A DNA stretch of 64,000 bases from Bradyrhizobium sp. WSM3983 (GTDB lineage: Bacteria > Pseudomonadota > Alphaproteobacteria > Rhizobiales > Xanthobacteraceae). Position 1 is the stretch's first letter; every line of letters begins with the position of its first letter. The position numbers were made by a program, and so were the translations under genes. This document shows, piece by piece, positions 25,371 to 34,137 of this stretch. The notes under the pieces are model-generated. The model searched no databases. It saw only the letters and a program-made list of their open reading frames with translations, and was not told the origin of the DNA. The DNA lies in contig NZ_AXAY01000022.1 of assembly GCF_000473045.1 (NCBI RefSeq), forward strand, positions 89,633 to 153,632, in the 5' to 3' direction.

Positions 25371-25610
25371 ATGACCTTCACGCGTATCACAATCGACCCC
25401 GCGGTTTGCACCGGCAAACCCTGCATTCGCGGGCTACGATTTCCGGTCGCACGACTGCTCGGACTGCTGGCGTCGGGCGAGACACGTGAATCCGTTTTGA
25501 ATGACTACCCATATCTCGAACGCGAAGACATTGACGAAGCATTGCGCTACGCGGCCTTCCTTGCCGAGGATGAGGCCGTCGAGCTCCACTCCGCCATTTC
25601 AGCAAAGTGA
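25371..25610 (+). CDS. DUF433 antitoxin-like protein
   Basis: 79 residues starting MTFTRITIDPAVCTGKPCIR, the classic DUF433 motif (VCxGKPxIRGxRxPV), followed by helices LLASGETRESVLNDYPYLER. DUF433 proteins are predicted DNA-binding antitoxins. The gene ends in a 4-bp overlap with the GTG start of the DUF5615 gene, a typical toxin-antitoxin arrangement. The start is the ATG at 25371; the frame upstream of it has no family similarity and overlaps the end of the RND gene. Confidence 0.85.
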   Translation: MTFTRITIDPAVCTGKPCIRGLRFPVARLLGLLASGETRESVLNDYPYLEREDIDEALRYAAFLAEDEAVELHSAISAK

Positions 25611-25972
25611 AATTCCTAATCGACATGCCCCTTTCGCCAGCGCTGTCGCACTGGCTGACCGGGATCGGGCATGATGCGGTCCATGCCTCTGTGATTGGGC
25701 TTCATGCCGCGAGCGATGTTGAAATCATCGAGCGCGCCAGGTTGGAGGCGCGCACGGTCGTCACGGCAGACCTCGACTATCCTCGCCTCATTGCAACCGC
25801 AGGAAGCGACAGCCCAAGTCTCATTCTGTTTCGGGGCGGCGACTGGACAGAGGCGGGCGTCCGAACCCGACTTGCAGAGGTTCTATCCGTCCTGACCGAG
25901 GACGAGATCGAGGGCAGCATCATCACCATCGATCGAGATCGCGTCCGTCGACGCAGGCTCCCGATCGCTTGA
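25607..25972 (+). CDS. DUF5615 PIN-like toxin
   Basis: 121 residues. The N-terminus MKFLIDMPLSPALSHWLTGI and the segment ARTVVTADLDYPRLI carry the acidic residues of the DUF5615 PIN-like nuclease fold (FLIDMPLS, TADLDY). It would act as an RNase toxin controlled by the DUF433 protein. It starts with GTG inside the antitoxin stop (GTGA) and converges on the Crp-type gene with only 2 bp between the stops. Toxicity is family knowledge, not shown here. Confidence 0.83.
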   Translation: MKFLIDMPLSPALSHWLTGIGHDAVHASVIGLHAASDVEIIERARLEARTVVTADLDYPRLIATAGSDSPSLILFRGGDWTEAGVRTRLAEVLSVLTEDEIEGSIITIDRDRVRRRRLPIA

Positions 25973-25974
25973 TC

Positions 25975-26649
25975 CTACTCGTTCCGCGCGATCGCCGTCA
26001 GCTTGGTCATGTTCCGCAGCAGGATGCGGCCACGCTGGAGATCGAGGATCGCCTCTTTCCGCCAGGCCTGAAGCTGGCGGTTGACGCTCTCGCGGGCGGC
26101 GCCGACGAAGACGCCGAGCTGCTCCTGCGAGATGTGCACCTCGGAACCGAAGTCGGCCGCGAGTGCGCAGAGCCGCCGCGCGAGCCGCACCGGCAGCGGC
26201 TGCAACATGGATTCCTCCATGCGCTCGCTCTGCCAGCGGATGCGCTGGCACAATAGCGCGATGATCTTGATCCCGACCTTGGGCTCGCGCTCGAGGAAGG
26301 CGAGGAAGTCTTCGCGCCGCAGCACGAACAGTTCGCTCACTTCGCCGGCGGTCGCGTCCGCGGTGCGGCTCTGGCCGTCGAGCACCGCAACCTCGCCGAA
26401 CAGATCGCCCGGCCCCATGAAATTGAGCGTCAGCCGGCTACCGTCGGAGGCGCCGGTCTCGATGCGCACCTGGCCGCGGCGCACGCCGAACAGCGCATCA
26501 CCCGCGTCGCCCTTCTGGAACAGCACTTCGCCGTTCCCAAGATGCTGGGTGTGGCAGAGGTTGGACAGCCGCTGGAGTTCGTCCGCACCGAGATCGGCGA
26601 ACATGGCATTCATTTTCAGAATGACCGCAAATTCGGCCTGCTTGCTCAT
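25975..26649 (-). CDS. Crp/Fnr family transcriptional regulator, Crp-like recognition helix
   Basis: 224 residues with an N-terminal cyclic-nucleotide-binding domain (GEVLFQKGDAGDALFGVRRG, GPGDLFGEVAVLDGQSRTAD: the Glu and Arg of the phosphate-binding cassette are kept) and a C-terminal winged helix. The recognition helix GAARESVNRQL carries the R-E-x-x-x-R pattern used by E. coli CRP to read TGTGA half-sites. There are no N-terminal cysteines for an Fe-S cluster, so it is Crp-like rather than Fnr-like. The ATG at 26649 has AAGGACG upstream; a 33-codon longer frame is unlikely. A near-match box (26741-26756) in front of the gene suggests autoregulation. A nucleotide cyclase is encoded 2.5 kb away. 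Confidence 0.9.
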   Translation of the reverse strand: MSKQAEFAVILKMNAMFADLGADELQRLSNLCHTQHLGNGEVLFQKGDAGDALFGVRRGQVRIETGASDGSRLTLNFMGPGDLFGEVAVLDGQSRTADATAGEVSELFVLRREDFLAFLEREPKVGIKIIALLCQRIRWQSERMEESMLQPLPVRLARRLCALAADFGSEVHISQEQLGVFVGAARESVNRQLQAWRKEAILDLQRGRILLRNMTKLTAIARNE

Positions 26650-26740
26650 TTCAACGTCCTTGTGAATTCCTTGGCCAGTTTCTTTGGCAAATCGCTTGGA
26701 AGCATCAACGTCAGAATCGCGTAAAACCGCGCCGGAGAAG

Positions 26741-26756
26741 TGTGTCATAAGTCACA
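26741..26756. promoter_or_regulatory. Crp-type box upstream of the crp-like gene
   Basis: TGTGTCATAAGTCACA has one perfect half (TCACA) and one with a single mismatch (TGTGT for TGTGA), spaced by six. It lies 92 bp upstream of the regulator ATG and 129 bp upstream of the asmA-like gene in the divergent region, and could serve either. Confidence 0.5.
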
Positions 26757-26884
26757 TAACTTTGCAGCATCTCCCAACTATTTTTAGCCGCTTGGAGCGG
26801 CTTCCCGTCCCGGGATAAACTCAGGCGCAAAGGACGGGTAATCTGCCGGATTCGATGCCGCCCGTCCGTCGTTGGAAAGTCGAC

Positions 26885-28936
26885 ATGAGAGCAGTGAAAT
26901 TCGCCGGCGCGGCGGTGGCCGCAATCATCATCGTGATCGCACTCCTGCTGGTGATCGGGATCCCCTCGGGCTTCCTGACCGCGACGATCGCCTCGCGCGT
27001 CGAGCAAGCGAGCGGCTATCGCCTGTCGATCGACGGCACCACCAAGATCAGCCTGTGGCCGACGCTGAACGTCACGCTCAACGATCTCACGCTCCAGGAT
27101 CCCAAGGACCGCAGCGGCATCACGCGCGTGACGATCGACAGCGTGCAGGTCGACATGTCGCTCGCAAGCGTGTGGTCGGGCCGCCCTGACATCAGCGAGA
27201 TCGTCGTCACCCATCCGGTGCTGTACCAACCGCTGCTGCGTGAGCGCCTGCCCAACGCCGATGCATCGCCGAAGCCGCTCGTGCTCGACATGGACGGCGC
27301 GAGCATCGACCGCGTCAGGATCACCAACGGCGAAGTCGCATTCTCGCGCGTGCGCGATCGCATCGACGGCCGCATCAGCGCGATCAATGCCGACACCGTC
27401 ATGGGCCGCGACCGCAAGGTTAACATCGCCGGCACCGCGCGCGTTGGCGAGCACCCGACCAAGTTCGACATCAAGGCGACCACACCGGCGCCGATCGAGC
27501 GGCAGACCGTCCCGATCGATTTCGCCATCGACATGCCCGATGTGCTGAAGTCTCAGCTCGCCGGCCATGCCGAAATGCGGCTCAACGGCTCGGTCGTGAT
27601 GGTCAACGGCGTCAACGGAACGCTCGGCGATGGCGCCTTCAACGGCTGGGCCTCGGTCGACATCGCAAGCAAGCCGCTGGTGAAAGTCGATCTCGACTTT
27701 CAGCGGCTCGCAATCCCGCTGGCGAAATCGCCTGACGGTGCGGCCGGACAGCCCTGGAGCGATGCACCGATCGACGTGTCCGGGCTCAATTATGTCGACG
27801 CGCAAATCAGGATCTCCGCGAACGAAGCCGTCATCGGCGACGCCCGCCTTGCGCCGCTGGCGCTCGATGCGAAACTCGCCGGCGGCATCTTGAAGGCGGG
27901 CGCCGCAAATCTCGGCGCCTATGGTGGCCAGGTCTCGGGCGAGGTAATTTTGGATGCGACCAGCGGCGCGCCGAGTTTTGCGATGCATTCCGACCTCGTC
28001 GGCGTGCGCGCATTGCCGCTGCTGCAGGGCCTTGCCGAATTCGACCGGATCGACGGCAAGCTGCAAGCCAAGCTCGCGCTGCGCAGCGCCGGCACCAGCC
28101 AGCGCGCGCTGATGGCGAACATGCAGGGCACGGCCTTCGTCAATTTCCAGGACGGCGCCATCCGCGGCATCAATGTCGCGCAGATGATCCGCTCGCTGAC
28201 GTCGGGCACGCTGTCGGGCTGGCAGGACAACCAGAACAACAGCCAGGAGCAGAGCACCGACCTGTCGCAGCTCTCCGCCTCCTTCCGCATCGACAAGGGC
28301 CAGGCGGTGACGACCGATCTCAATCTGATCGGGCCGCTGGTGCGCGTCACCGGCGCCGGCACCATAGCGCTCGACACCAAGATGATGGGTTTTCGCGTCG
28401 AGCCAAAGCTGGTGATGACGACCGAAGGCCAGGGCCGCACCTCCGACCCGGTCGGCTTCGGCATTCCCGTGATGATCACCGGCGCATGGTCGCAACCGCG
28501 GATCTATCCTGATATGGCCGGCGTGCTCGACAATCCGGATGCCGCCTATGCCAAGCTGCGTGAGATGGGCAAGGGCCTGTTCGGCCCCGATGGCGCCGGG
28601 CTCGGCAATATCCTGAACAGCCTCGGCGGCGGCGCTGCACCCGGTGGCGGCAACGCGGCCGGCAATGCCAATCCGCAGACGCAGCAGCCAGGGCAGGGAC
28701 AAGGGCAGAACAATCCGCTCGGCGGCCAGCTGGGCGAGGCGATCGGCAATCTGATTCAGCAGGGGCTCTCGAGCGGCGCGGGAAACAACGGCACCGGCCG
28801 AAGCCGCAGTCTGCCCGGTGCGTCGACCACACCGGCGCCTCAGGCTTCGCCCGCCCCGCCGACCCAGGACCCGCCCGAGGCGCAGCAGGACAGCCAGCCG
28901 ATGAACGACGTGATGCGGCAGCTGTTTAATCGGTGA
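26885..28936 (+). CDS. AsmA family protein
   Basis: 683 residues. One N-terminal membrane helix (VAAIIIVIALLLVIGIPSGF) precedes a long periplasmic beta-rich AsmA region (KISLWPTLNVTLNDLTLQDP) and a C-terminal AsmA-like domain (GTAFVNFQDGAIRGINVAQM). The last about 110 residues are low-complexity, rich in Gly, Asn, Gln and Pro. AsmA-like proteins are thought to carry lipids between the membranes or affect outer-membrane assembly. The ATG at 26885 with GGAAAG upstream is preferred over one ten codons earlier. It is divergent from the crp-like gene and shares its 235-bp control region. Confidence 0.88.
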   Translation: MRAVKFAGAAVAAIIIVIALLLVIGIPSGFLTATIASRVEQASGYRLSIDGTTKISLWPTLNVTLNDLTLQDPKDRSGITRVTIDSVQVDMSLASVWSGRPDISEIVVTHPVLYQPLLRERLPNADASPKPLVLDMDGASIDRVRITNGEVAFSRVRDRIDGRISAINADTVMGRDRKVNIAGTARVGEHPTKFDIKATTPAPIERQTVPIDFAIDMPDVLKSQLAGHAEMRLNGSVVMVNGVNGTLGDGAFNGWASVDIASKPLVKVDLDFQRLAIPLAKSPDGAAGQPWSDAPIDVSGLNYVDAQIRISANEAVIGDARLAPLALDAKLAGGILKAGAANLGAYGGQVSGEVILDATSGAPSFAMHSDLVGVRALPLLQGLAEFDRIDGKLQAKLALRSAGTSQRALMANMQGTAFVNFQDGAIRGINVAQMIRSLTSGTLSGWQDNQNNSQEQSTDLSQLSASFRIDKGQAVTTDLNLIGPLVRVTGAGTIALDTKMMGFRVEPKLVMTTEGQGRTSDPVGFGIPVMITGAWSQPRIYPDMAGVLDNPDAAYAKLREMGKGLFGPDGAGLGNILNSLGGGAAPGGGNAAGNANPQTQQPGQGQGQNNPLGGQLGEAIGNLIQQGLSSGAGNNGTGRSRSLPGASTTPAPQASPAPPTQDPPEAQQDSQPMNDVMRQLFNR

Positions 28937-29193
28937 TTGGCGGACCAAGGCGGCGAACTCCGCGCGCAGCCTTACACCGCCTCATCACACAGTTCTTCAT
29001 CCGAACGGGGGAGACGGGCGGCCCACCGCGACAATTCACCGCCCCGCCAGCCGTTTCGGCGTTCCCCGGCGGGTAACCACACTCGCCCCTTGACTGTCCC
29101 CTTGCCCGTCCAAAGGCCCAAATTGTGGTAGAAGGGCCACGGGGCCTGTACGGCCCATAGCGCCGGCGTCGGTCGTGGCGCGAGAGGATCCGG

Positions 29194-31641
29194 ATGGCGG
29201 GAGCGAAAGACAAGACCTGGTTTCTGCGCGAGGGCCTGTTCGCCAAATATGTCGTCTCCCTCGTCGGCCTCGTCGTGTTCGTGCTCACCGTCAACGGCGC
29301 GATGGAAACCTGGATCTCCTATCGCGCCACCAAGACCTCGCTGACCGACGGGCTCGAGGACAAGGCGCAGGCTGCGGCCCGGCGCATCGAGCAATCCGTC
29401 TCCGAGCTCGAGCGGCAGATCAGCTGGGTGACGACGGCCAGCCGGGACACGCTCGAGAAGCGTCGCGCCGACTACGCCCAGCTCTTGCAGCAGGTCTCGG
29501 TTGTCTCCCAGCTGTTCCAGCTCAACGGCGACGGCCGCGAGGTGCTGCGCGTCTCGCGCCAGTCGACCACGACCGGCAGCAATGCCGACCTCGCCCGCGA
29601 CATCCGCTTCACCGACGCGGTCGCCCGCGGCGTCAGCTACGCGCCGGCCTATTTCTCCGACCGCACCCCGTACATGTCGATCTCGGTGGCGCATTCCGGC
29701 TTCAACGCCGGCGTCACCGTGGCCGAGATCGATCTCAGCTTCCTCTCCGACTTCCTGTCTGACGCGCAGGTCGGCAAGGCCGCCTTCGCCTATGTGGTCG
29801 ATGCACACGGCCGCGTGCTGGCGTCATCGTCGAAGGGGCCCGATGTCGGCAAGGATCTGTCTAAGCTGCCGCAGGTCGCGACTGCGATCGCGCCCGGCCG
29901 TGAGCCCGATACATCAGGCACCGACTTCAACGGCCATTCGGTACTGACCGCGGCGAGCACGGTGCCGAAACTCGGCTGGAGCGTGTTGTTCGAGCAGCCG
30001 ACCACGCAGGCCCTGATGCCGATCCGCGACCAGCTCGTGCGCATCGCGCTGCTGATCGGCATGGGCCTGCTGGTCGCGATCCTCGCCGGCACGCTGCTCG
30101 CGCGCCGCATGATCATCCCGATCACGGCGCTGCGCGACGGCGCGCACAAGCTCGGCGAGGGCGATTTCAGCCACCGCATCGACGTACACACCTCCGACGA
30201 GCTGGAAGAGCTCGCCGGCCAGTTCAACCGCATGGCCGGCCAGCTCCAGGAGACCTATACGGACCTCGAAACAAAAGTCGAAGAACGCACCCGCGACCTC
30301 GCGCAGTCGATCAACGAGCTGAAGGTGCTGGAAGAGGTCGGCCGCGCGGTCGCCTCCTCGCTCGACCTCAACGCCGTGCTGCCGACGATCGCCGCCCGTG
30401 CGCTGGAGATCAGCCACGCCGATGCGGTGCTGATCTACGGCTATGATGCCGAGCAACATCGCTTCAACCTGGTCGAAGCCGACGGCATCGACAAATCTGT
30501 CGAAGGTGCCCATGTCACGATCGACGAAGGCGAGAACATCCTGAGCGATGCCGCCGCTCGCGGCGAGCCGATCGCGATTGCCGATCTCGATCACGCCGCC
30601 GAGCAGCCGCTGCGCGACGTCGCGGTCAATGCCGGCTTCCACGCGGTGCTGGTGGTGCCGCTGGTTGACCAGCAGGGCACCCTCGGCTCGCTGGTGGTGC
30701 TGCGCCGCTTAAGCGGCGCGTTCGAGGGCAGCCTCACCGGGCTGATGCGCACCTTCGCCAACCAGGCGGTGCTGGCGATGCGCAATGCGCGCCTGTTCAC
30801 CGAGGTCGACCACAAGAGCCACGCGCTGGAGACGGCGAACGAGACCGTGCGCGCCCAGGCCGACAAGCTGCGCGAGCAGACCGAGCAGCTGAAGAACTGG
30901 AACAAGTCGCTGGAGGAACGCGTCGAGACCCAGCTCGGCGAGATCGAGCGCATCCGCAAGCTCGAGCGTTTCCTGGCGCCGCAGGTGGCGCAGCTGATCG
31001 CCTCCTCCGACAGCCCCGAGGGGCTGCTCACCAGCCAGCGCCGCGAGGTGACCGTGGTGTTCTGCGACCTGCGCGGCTTCACGGCCTTCACCGAAGCGAC
31101 CGAGCCGGAAGAGGCGATGAACGTGCTGCGCGAATATCACGCAGCACTCGGCAAGCTGATCTTCAAATATGAGGGCACGCTGGACAAATATGCCGGCGAC
31201 GGCGTGATGATCCTGTTCAACGCGCCGATCCAGTTCGAGGACCACACCGAGCGCGCCGTGAAGATGGCGGTGGAGATGCGCGACACCATCGGCCCGCTGA
31301 CCGAGCGCTGGCGCAACCGGGGGCACAGCCTCGGCTTCGGCATCGGTATTGCGCTCGGCTATGCAACGCTCGGCCAGGTCGGCTTCGAGCAGCGGCTGGA
31401 ATATGCCGCGATCGGCAGCGTCACCAACCTCGCCTCCCGCCTCTGCGGCGAAGCCTTGCCGAACCAGATCGTGGTGAGCCGCCGCGTCTACGGCATCGTC
31501 GAACCTTTCGTCGAAGCGCGCGCGCTCGACGATCTCCAGCTCAAGGGGTTCAATCATCCCGTGCTGGCGATGGAGATCTTGTCCTGGCGCGAGGACGAGG
31601 AGGGCGTCGTGGATGCGTCCGCAGCGCGACGGAGAGGGTGA
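29194..31641 (+). CDS. Membrane class III adenylate/guanylate cyclase with dCache, HAMP and GAF
   Basis: 815 residues. A membrane helix at about 18-38, a periplasmic dCache-type sensor (about 45-280), a second helix (IALLIGMGLLVAILAGTLLA), HAMP (about 305-357), GAF (about 385-530), a coiled coil and a catalytic domain from about 612. Catalytic residues are complete: metal-binding D625 (FCDLRGFT) and D669 (YAGDGVM), substrate-selecting K665, and transition-state N745 and R749 (VTNLASRL). The lysine favours ATP, but the partner position in YAAIG is Ala, so ATP specificity is not certain. It would make cAMP in response to an external signal. A Crp-like regulator lies 2.5 kb upstream. Confidence 0.93.
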   Translation: MAGAKDKTWFLREGLFAKYVVSLVGLVVFVLTVNGAMETWISYRATKTSLTDGLEDKAQAAARRIEQSVSELERQISWVTTASRDTLEKRRADYAQLLQQVSVVSQLFQLNGDGREVLRVSRQSTTTGSNADLARDIRFTDAVARGVSYAPAYFSDRTPYMSISVAHSGFNAGVTVAEIDLSFLSDFLSDAQVGKAAFAYVVDAHGRVLASSSKGPDVGKDLSKLPQVATAIAPGREPDTSGTDFNGHSVLTAASTVPKLGWSVLFEQPTTQALMPIRDQLVRIALLIGMGLLVAILAGTLLARRMIIPITALRDGAHKLGEGDFSHRIDVHTSDELEELAGQFNRMAGQLQETYTDLETKVEERTRDLAQSINELKVLEEVGRAVASSLDLNAVLPTIAARALEISHADAVLIYGYDAEQHRFNLVEADGIDKSVEGAHVTIDEGENILSDAAARGEPIAIADLDHAAEQPLRDVAVNAGFHAVLVVPLVDQQGTLGSLVVLRRLSGAFEGSLTGLMRTFANQAVLAMRNARLFTEVDHKSHALETANETVRAQADKLREQTEQLKNWNKSLEERVETQLGEIERIRKLERFLAPQVAQLIASSDSPEGLLTSQRREVTVVFCDLRGFTAFTEATEPEEAMNVLREYHAALGKLIFKYEGTLDKYAGDGVMILFNAPIQFEDHTERAVKMAVEMRDTIGPLTERWRNRGHSLGFGIGIALGYATLGQVGFEQRLEYAAIGSVTNLASRLCGEALPNQIVVSRRVYGIVEPFVEARALDDLQLKGFNHPVLAMEILSWREDEEGVVDASAARRRG

Positions 31642-31774
31642 CCTCCAACACAAAAGTCGAAAACAACCCCATGCACAGTAGACGGGGCTTTTGGATCAAT
31701 GGGTTACGCGAGTGACAAGGCCAAGGGCGATCAGCGCCGTTTGACACGTCGGGCAAAACACCGGCATGATGGCA

Positions 31775-31966
31775 TCATCGGGTATTGGGCCGGAGCTCAT
31801 CCTGCTCTTTATTTATCAGAACTTCGGCGCGAGCACCCGGAGCCTCGGTTGCGGCGACAATTTCGAGTTCGTCCCCCTCCTTGAGAGCAAGCTGGTTGAT
31901 CAGCTCTTGAGGTAGCTCGACTGCCAAATCGTCATTCCATTTGAAAACTTTCAAGACGACTACCAC
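31775..31966 (-). CDS. AbrB/MazE-type antitoxin, orphan
   Basis: 63 residues. KVFKWNDDLAVELPQELINQ and LALKEGDELEIV form the swapped-hairpin AbrB/MazE DNA-binding fold. The C-terminal 25 residues would bind a toxin. GTG start at 31966 with GAGCAGG upstream. No toxin gene follows; behind the stop are 133 bp without a coding frame before the cyclase stop. It is probably a degraded or solitary antitoxin. The surrounding 31.65-32.5 kb is visibly less GC-rich than its neighbours. Confidence 0.7.
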   Translation of the reverse strand: MVVVLKVFKWNDDLAVELPQELINQLALKEGDELEIVAATEAPGARAEVLINKEQDELRPNTR

Positions 31967-32080
31967 TGACCTGCTCCTCGTGCCGAGATCGCTTCAGCTT
32001 GTTCGACCGAGCAATCATGCTGTTCTCTCGTCGCGCTTTTCCGAGTGGAGATGCAACTTCATCGTCGAATGTTGCTGTGA

Positions 32081-32278
32081 TTACGATTTGACCTGAACCG
32101 ATGCTTCTTTTTGCTCGCGATCACGCACATCGGGCAAGGGCATACCGTTTAGCGCCTTCGGCCGTCGTAGTTGGGCGGCACGAAAAAACGCCTCGGTTGC
32201 CTCCGGTATATCGGAGGTATCGATTGCGTGCTCCGGGGAATCTTCCAACTCGGTCAGGCGCTCTTTTGAGATAGGCAT
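32081..32278 (-). CDS. Small antitoxin-like protein (IDTSDIPE motif)
   Basis: 65 residues beginning MPISKERLTELEDSPEHAID, then TSDIPEATEAFFRAAQL. The segment D-T-S-D-I-P-E followed by FF resembles the C-terminal toxin-binding part of BrnA-like antitoxins and of short rhizobial proteins of unknown function. No toxin partner is recognised next to it. The ATG at 32278 lacks a strong ribosome site. It lies 114 bp before the AbrB-type gene on the same strand. Assignment is tentative. Confidence 0.55.
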   Translation of the reverse strand: MPISKERLTELEDSPEHAIDTSDIPEATEAFFRAAQLRRPKALNGMPLPDVRDREQKEASVQVKS

Positions 32279-32501
32279 TTAAATGCTTTATGCGGCGTCG
32301 AATGATCGCTCGTCAGCGCAGAGATATGGACTACAAGCTTGCCCCAATAAGGGGCGTTGTGGCAAGCCGAGAAGGGAGCGGCAAAGCGCAAACGATCTTA
32401 TTTCTGGAAGAACCAAGTCCAGTCATGACCCAAAGCAAGCGATCCAAGAAAAAGAAGTCCACTTGATAGCAGCGGGAACGCTTAGCGACTCTGATTGCCA
32501 C

Positions 32502-33773
32502 TCACATCCCCCGCTTCGGCCCGATCGCCTCGAACCCTGCCTTCTGCTCGTCGCTTAGATCCGCCTCGAAATCATCGAGCGCATCGCCGACGCCCTTGAC
32601 CGCCTGCTGCATGGTCTGCAGCCGCGCCTTCACGGCGGCGAGACGGGCTTGCGGCGTGGCGGCTGCCTTTGTCGGGCAGGGACTGAGCGTCTCCATGGTG
32701 CGCAGCGTGGTGTCCTGGAGCACGTCGAGCCGGGCGCGGCCGGTGTCGTCGAGCTTGAGCGTGGATGCGATCTCGTCAGCGGGCCATTGCTGCTGCACGA
32801 GCTGCTCGTATTGACGCTGCGCCTGCGGGTCATAGCGGGGATCGTAGTTCGGATCGCAGGCCGAGGCTGCCTGCGCGTCCTTGTGCTGGGCCGATGCAAG
32901 CGCCGCCTGGCGCTCCTTGGCCAGCGAATCGAGCTTTGCTTTCTGGCTGTCATCGAGAAGGTCGACGAATTTTGCGAGCGGCTCCGCGAGCGCGTCGGTC
33001 GCCTTGATCATTGCATCGAGGCGAGCCTGTATCACGCCAAGGCGCTCCGCCGCCGTCGTTGGCGCCTGCGCCGGGCACGAGGCGCGGATGGTCTCGCGCG
33101 CCGACGTCCAGGCACTCGCGAGTTCGTCGAGCGCGGTGCGCTGCATCTCGTTCGGCTGCACCGCGGCGGCGATGCGGTCGACGGGCAAGCCGCCGGTGTC
33201 GCTGCCATCACAAACCGCCTCCGCCGACGGGACTCGTCGCGCACGGCGGCCTTGCGGCGCGGTGTAGGCGGCGAGCTCCGGCGCCGCATAGGGCGCGAAG
33301 ATCGCCGCATAGATATCGCCATAACCATAGAGCGAGAGGCTGGTCGTATCGCCGAGGATGATTGCCGTGGTGAGATCGTCATGTGCGAACGGCCAGAACA
33401 CGGGACCGATCCAGCCATAGCTGCCGTCGGGATGACGCCACCAGCCCTGCGGACGGCGGCCGCCGTGCCAGCCGGACAGTGCCGCCTGCGCCGTGAGCGC
33501 CGCGCGCAAAACGTAGGGATTGGCGGGCTGGCCATGCTCGGCACCACGAGGGTCCTGCGATCTCAACGCAGCGGAGCGATAATTGCTGCCGCGCACCGCC
33601 ATGCGGGCATGGCGCAGACGGGACAGGCCGATGATGTGACCGACGGCGAAGCGCGCAACACCGAGCGGCCCGCCGCGCAATCCGAACTGCGCTTCCGCTT
33701 GAGTCGGCAACAGCACTGTCAGAAACACGAAGACCGCGCCCATCAGCGCCGGTCCCATGCGGGATCTCGACAT
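32502..33773 (-). CDS. Periplasmic Spy/CpxP-like (LTxxQ) protein
   Basis: About 423 residues from the ATG at 33773. A signal peptide (ALMGAVFVFLTVLLPTQAEA) is followed by a Trp/Gly-rich stretch (WHGGRRPQGWWRHPDGSYGW). Two to three helical LTxxQ-like repeats follow: AAAVQPNEMQRTALDELASA, LDDSQKAKLDSLAKERQAAL and LSDEQKAGFEAIG, with spaced cysteines (IRASCPAQAP, LSPCPTK). Spy/CpxP proteins bind unfolded periplasmic proteins or signal envelope stress. The start is uncertain: a 12-bp tandem repeat lies right in front of it, and the frame is open for 43 more codons. Confidence 0.75.
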   Translation of the reverse strand: MSRSRMGPALMGAVFVFLTVLLPTQAEAQFGLRGGPLGVARFAVGHIIGLSRLRHARMAVRGSNYRSAALRSQDPRGAEHGQPANPYVLRAALTAQAALSGWHGGRRPQGWWRHPDGSYGWIGPVFWPFAHDDLTTAIILGDTTSLSLYGYGDIYAAIFAPYAAPELAAYTAPQGRRARRVPSAEAVCDGSDTGGLPVDRIAAAVQPNEMQRTALDELASAWTSARETIRASCPAQAPTTAAERLGVIQARLDAMIKATDALAEPLAKFVDLLDDSQKAKLDSLAKERQAALASAQHKDAQAASACDPNYDPRYDPQAQRQYEQLVQQQWPADEIASTLKLDDTGRARLDVLQDTTLRTMETLSPCPTKAAATPQARLAAVKARLQTMQQAVKGVGDALDDFEADLSDEQKAGFEAIGPKRGM

Positions 33774-33804
33774 GACCACTGAGCCGACCACTGAGCCGAC
33801 CACT
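33774..33804. repeat. 12-bp tandem repeat at the start of the Spy-like gene
   Basis: GACCACTGAGCC is repeated twice plus GACCACT. If the upstream start were used, it would encode VVGSVVGSVV-like residues just before the signal peptide. Slippage here would change the leader length in multiples of 12 bp and keep the frame. Confidence 0.7.
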
Positions 33805-33972
33805 TCCTGGCCCTCCTCCAGCGCCGAGCGCACATCGCGCCTGAGGGAGAAGACGCGCTGGGGAACCAAATGTTCCGCGGCGAGACGGTCAAAGCGGCGC
33901 ACTTACCTCGCCCCGCTTGCGGCAGGCAATCGCATCTGGCGTGCACGATGCAGCGGCATCGGCACTGGGCTC

Positions 33973-34126
33973 CCTCTCCCGCTTGCGGGGGAGGGCTGGG
34001 GTGGGGGTGTCTCCGCGTCGGGATTGCGGAGAACGCCCCTGGGTGGCGAGAGCCCTCACTCGCCGCGCGCGGGACGATGCTTCGCATCGCCCGGGGCGCG
34101 TCGGCCTCTCCCGCAAGCGGGAGAGG
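33973..34126. repeat. Palindromic repeat, divergent relative of family A
   Basis: CCTCTCCCGCTTGCGGGGG at the left and CCTCTCCCGCAAGCGGGAG at the right are each hairpins, and together they form the outer ends of a 154-bp element with GGGTGGGGGTG inside. The architecture is the same as family A (paired palindromic arms, GGTGGGG core), but the arm sequence differs. It fills most of the 364-bp gap between the LysM gene (stop 34138) and the Spy-like gene. Confidence 0.75.
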
Positions 34127-34137
34127 CGGAGCAAGCC

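Noticed and set aside
26711..28948. Long open frame (745 codons) antisense to the AsmA gene
   Set aside because: Low-information Arg/Gly-rich translation, no start signal, and full overlap with a clear AsmA protein.
32283..32558. 91-codon frame on the plus strand
   Set aside because: No ribosome site, and its end runs antisense into the Spy-like gene. Composition is not protein-like, and the region is better described as a low-GC intergenic stretch.
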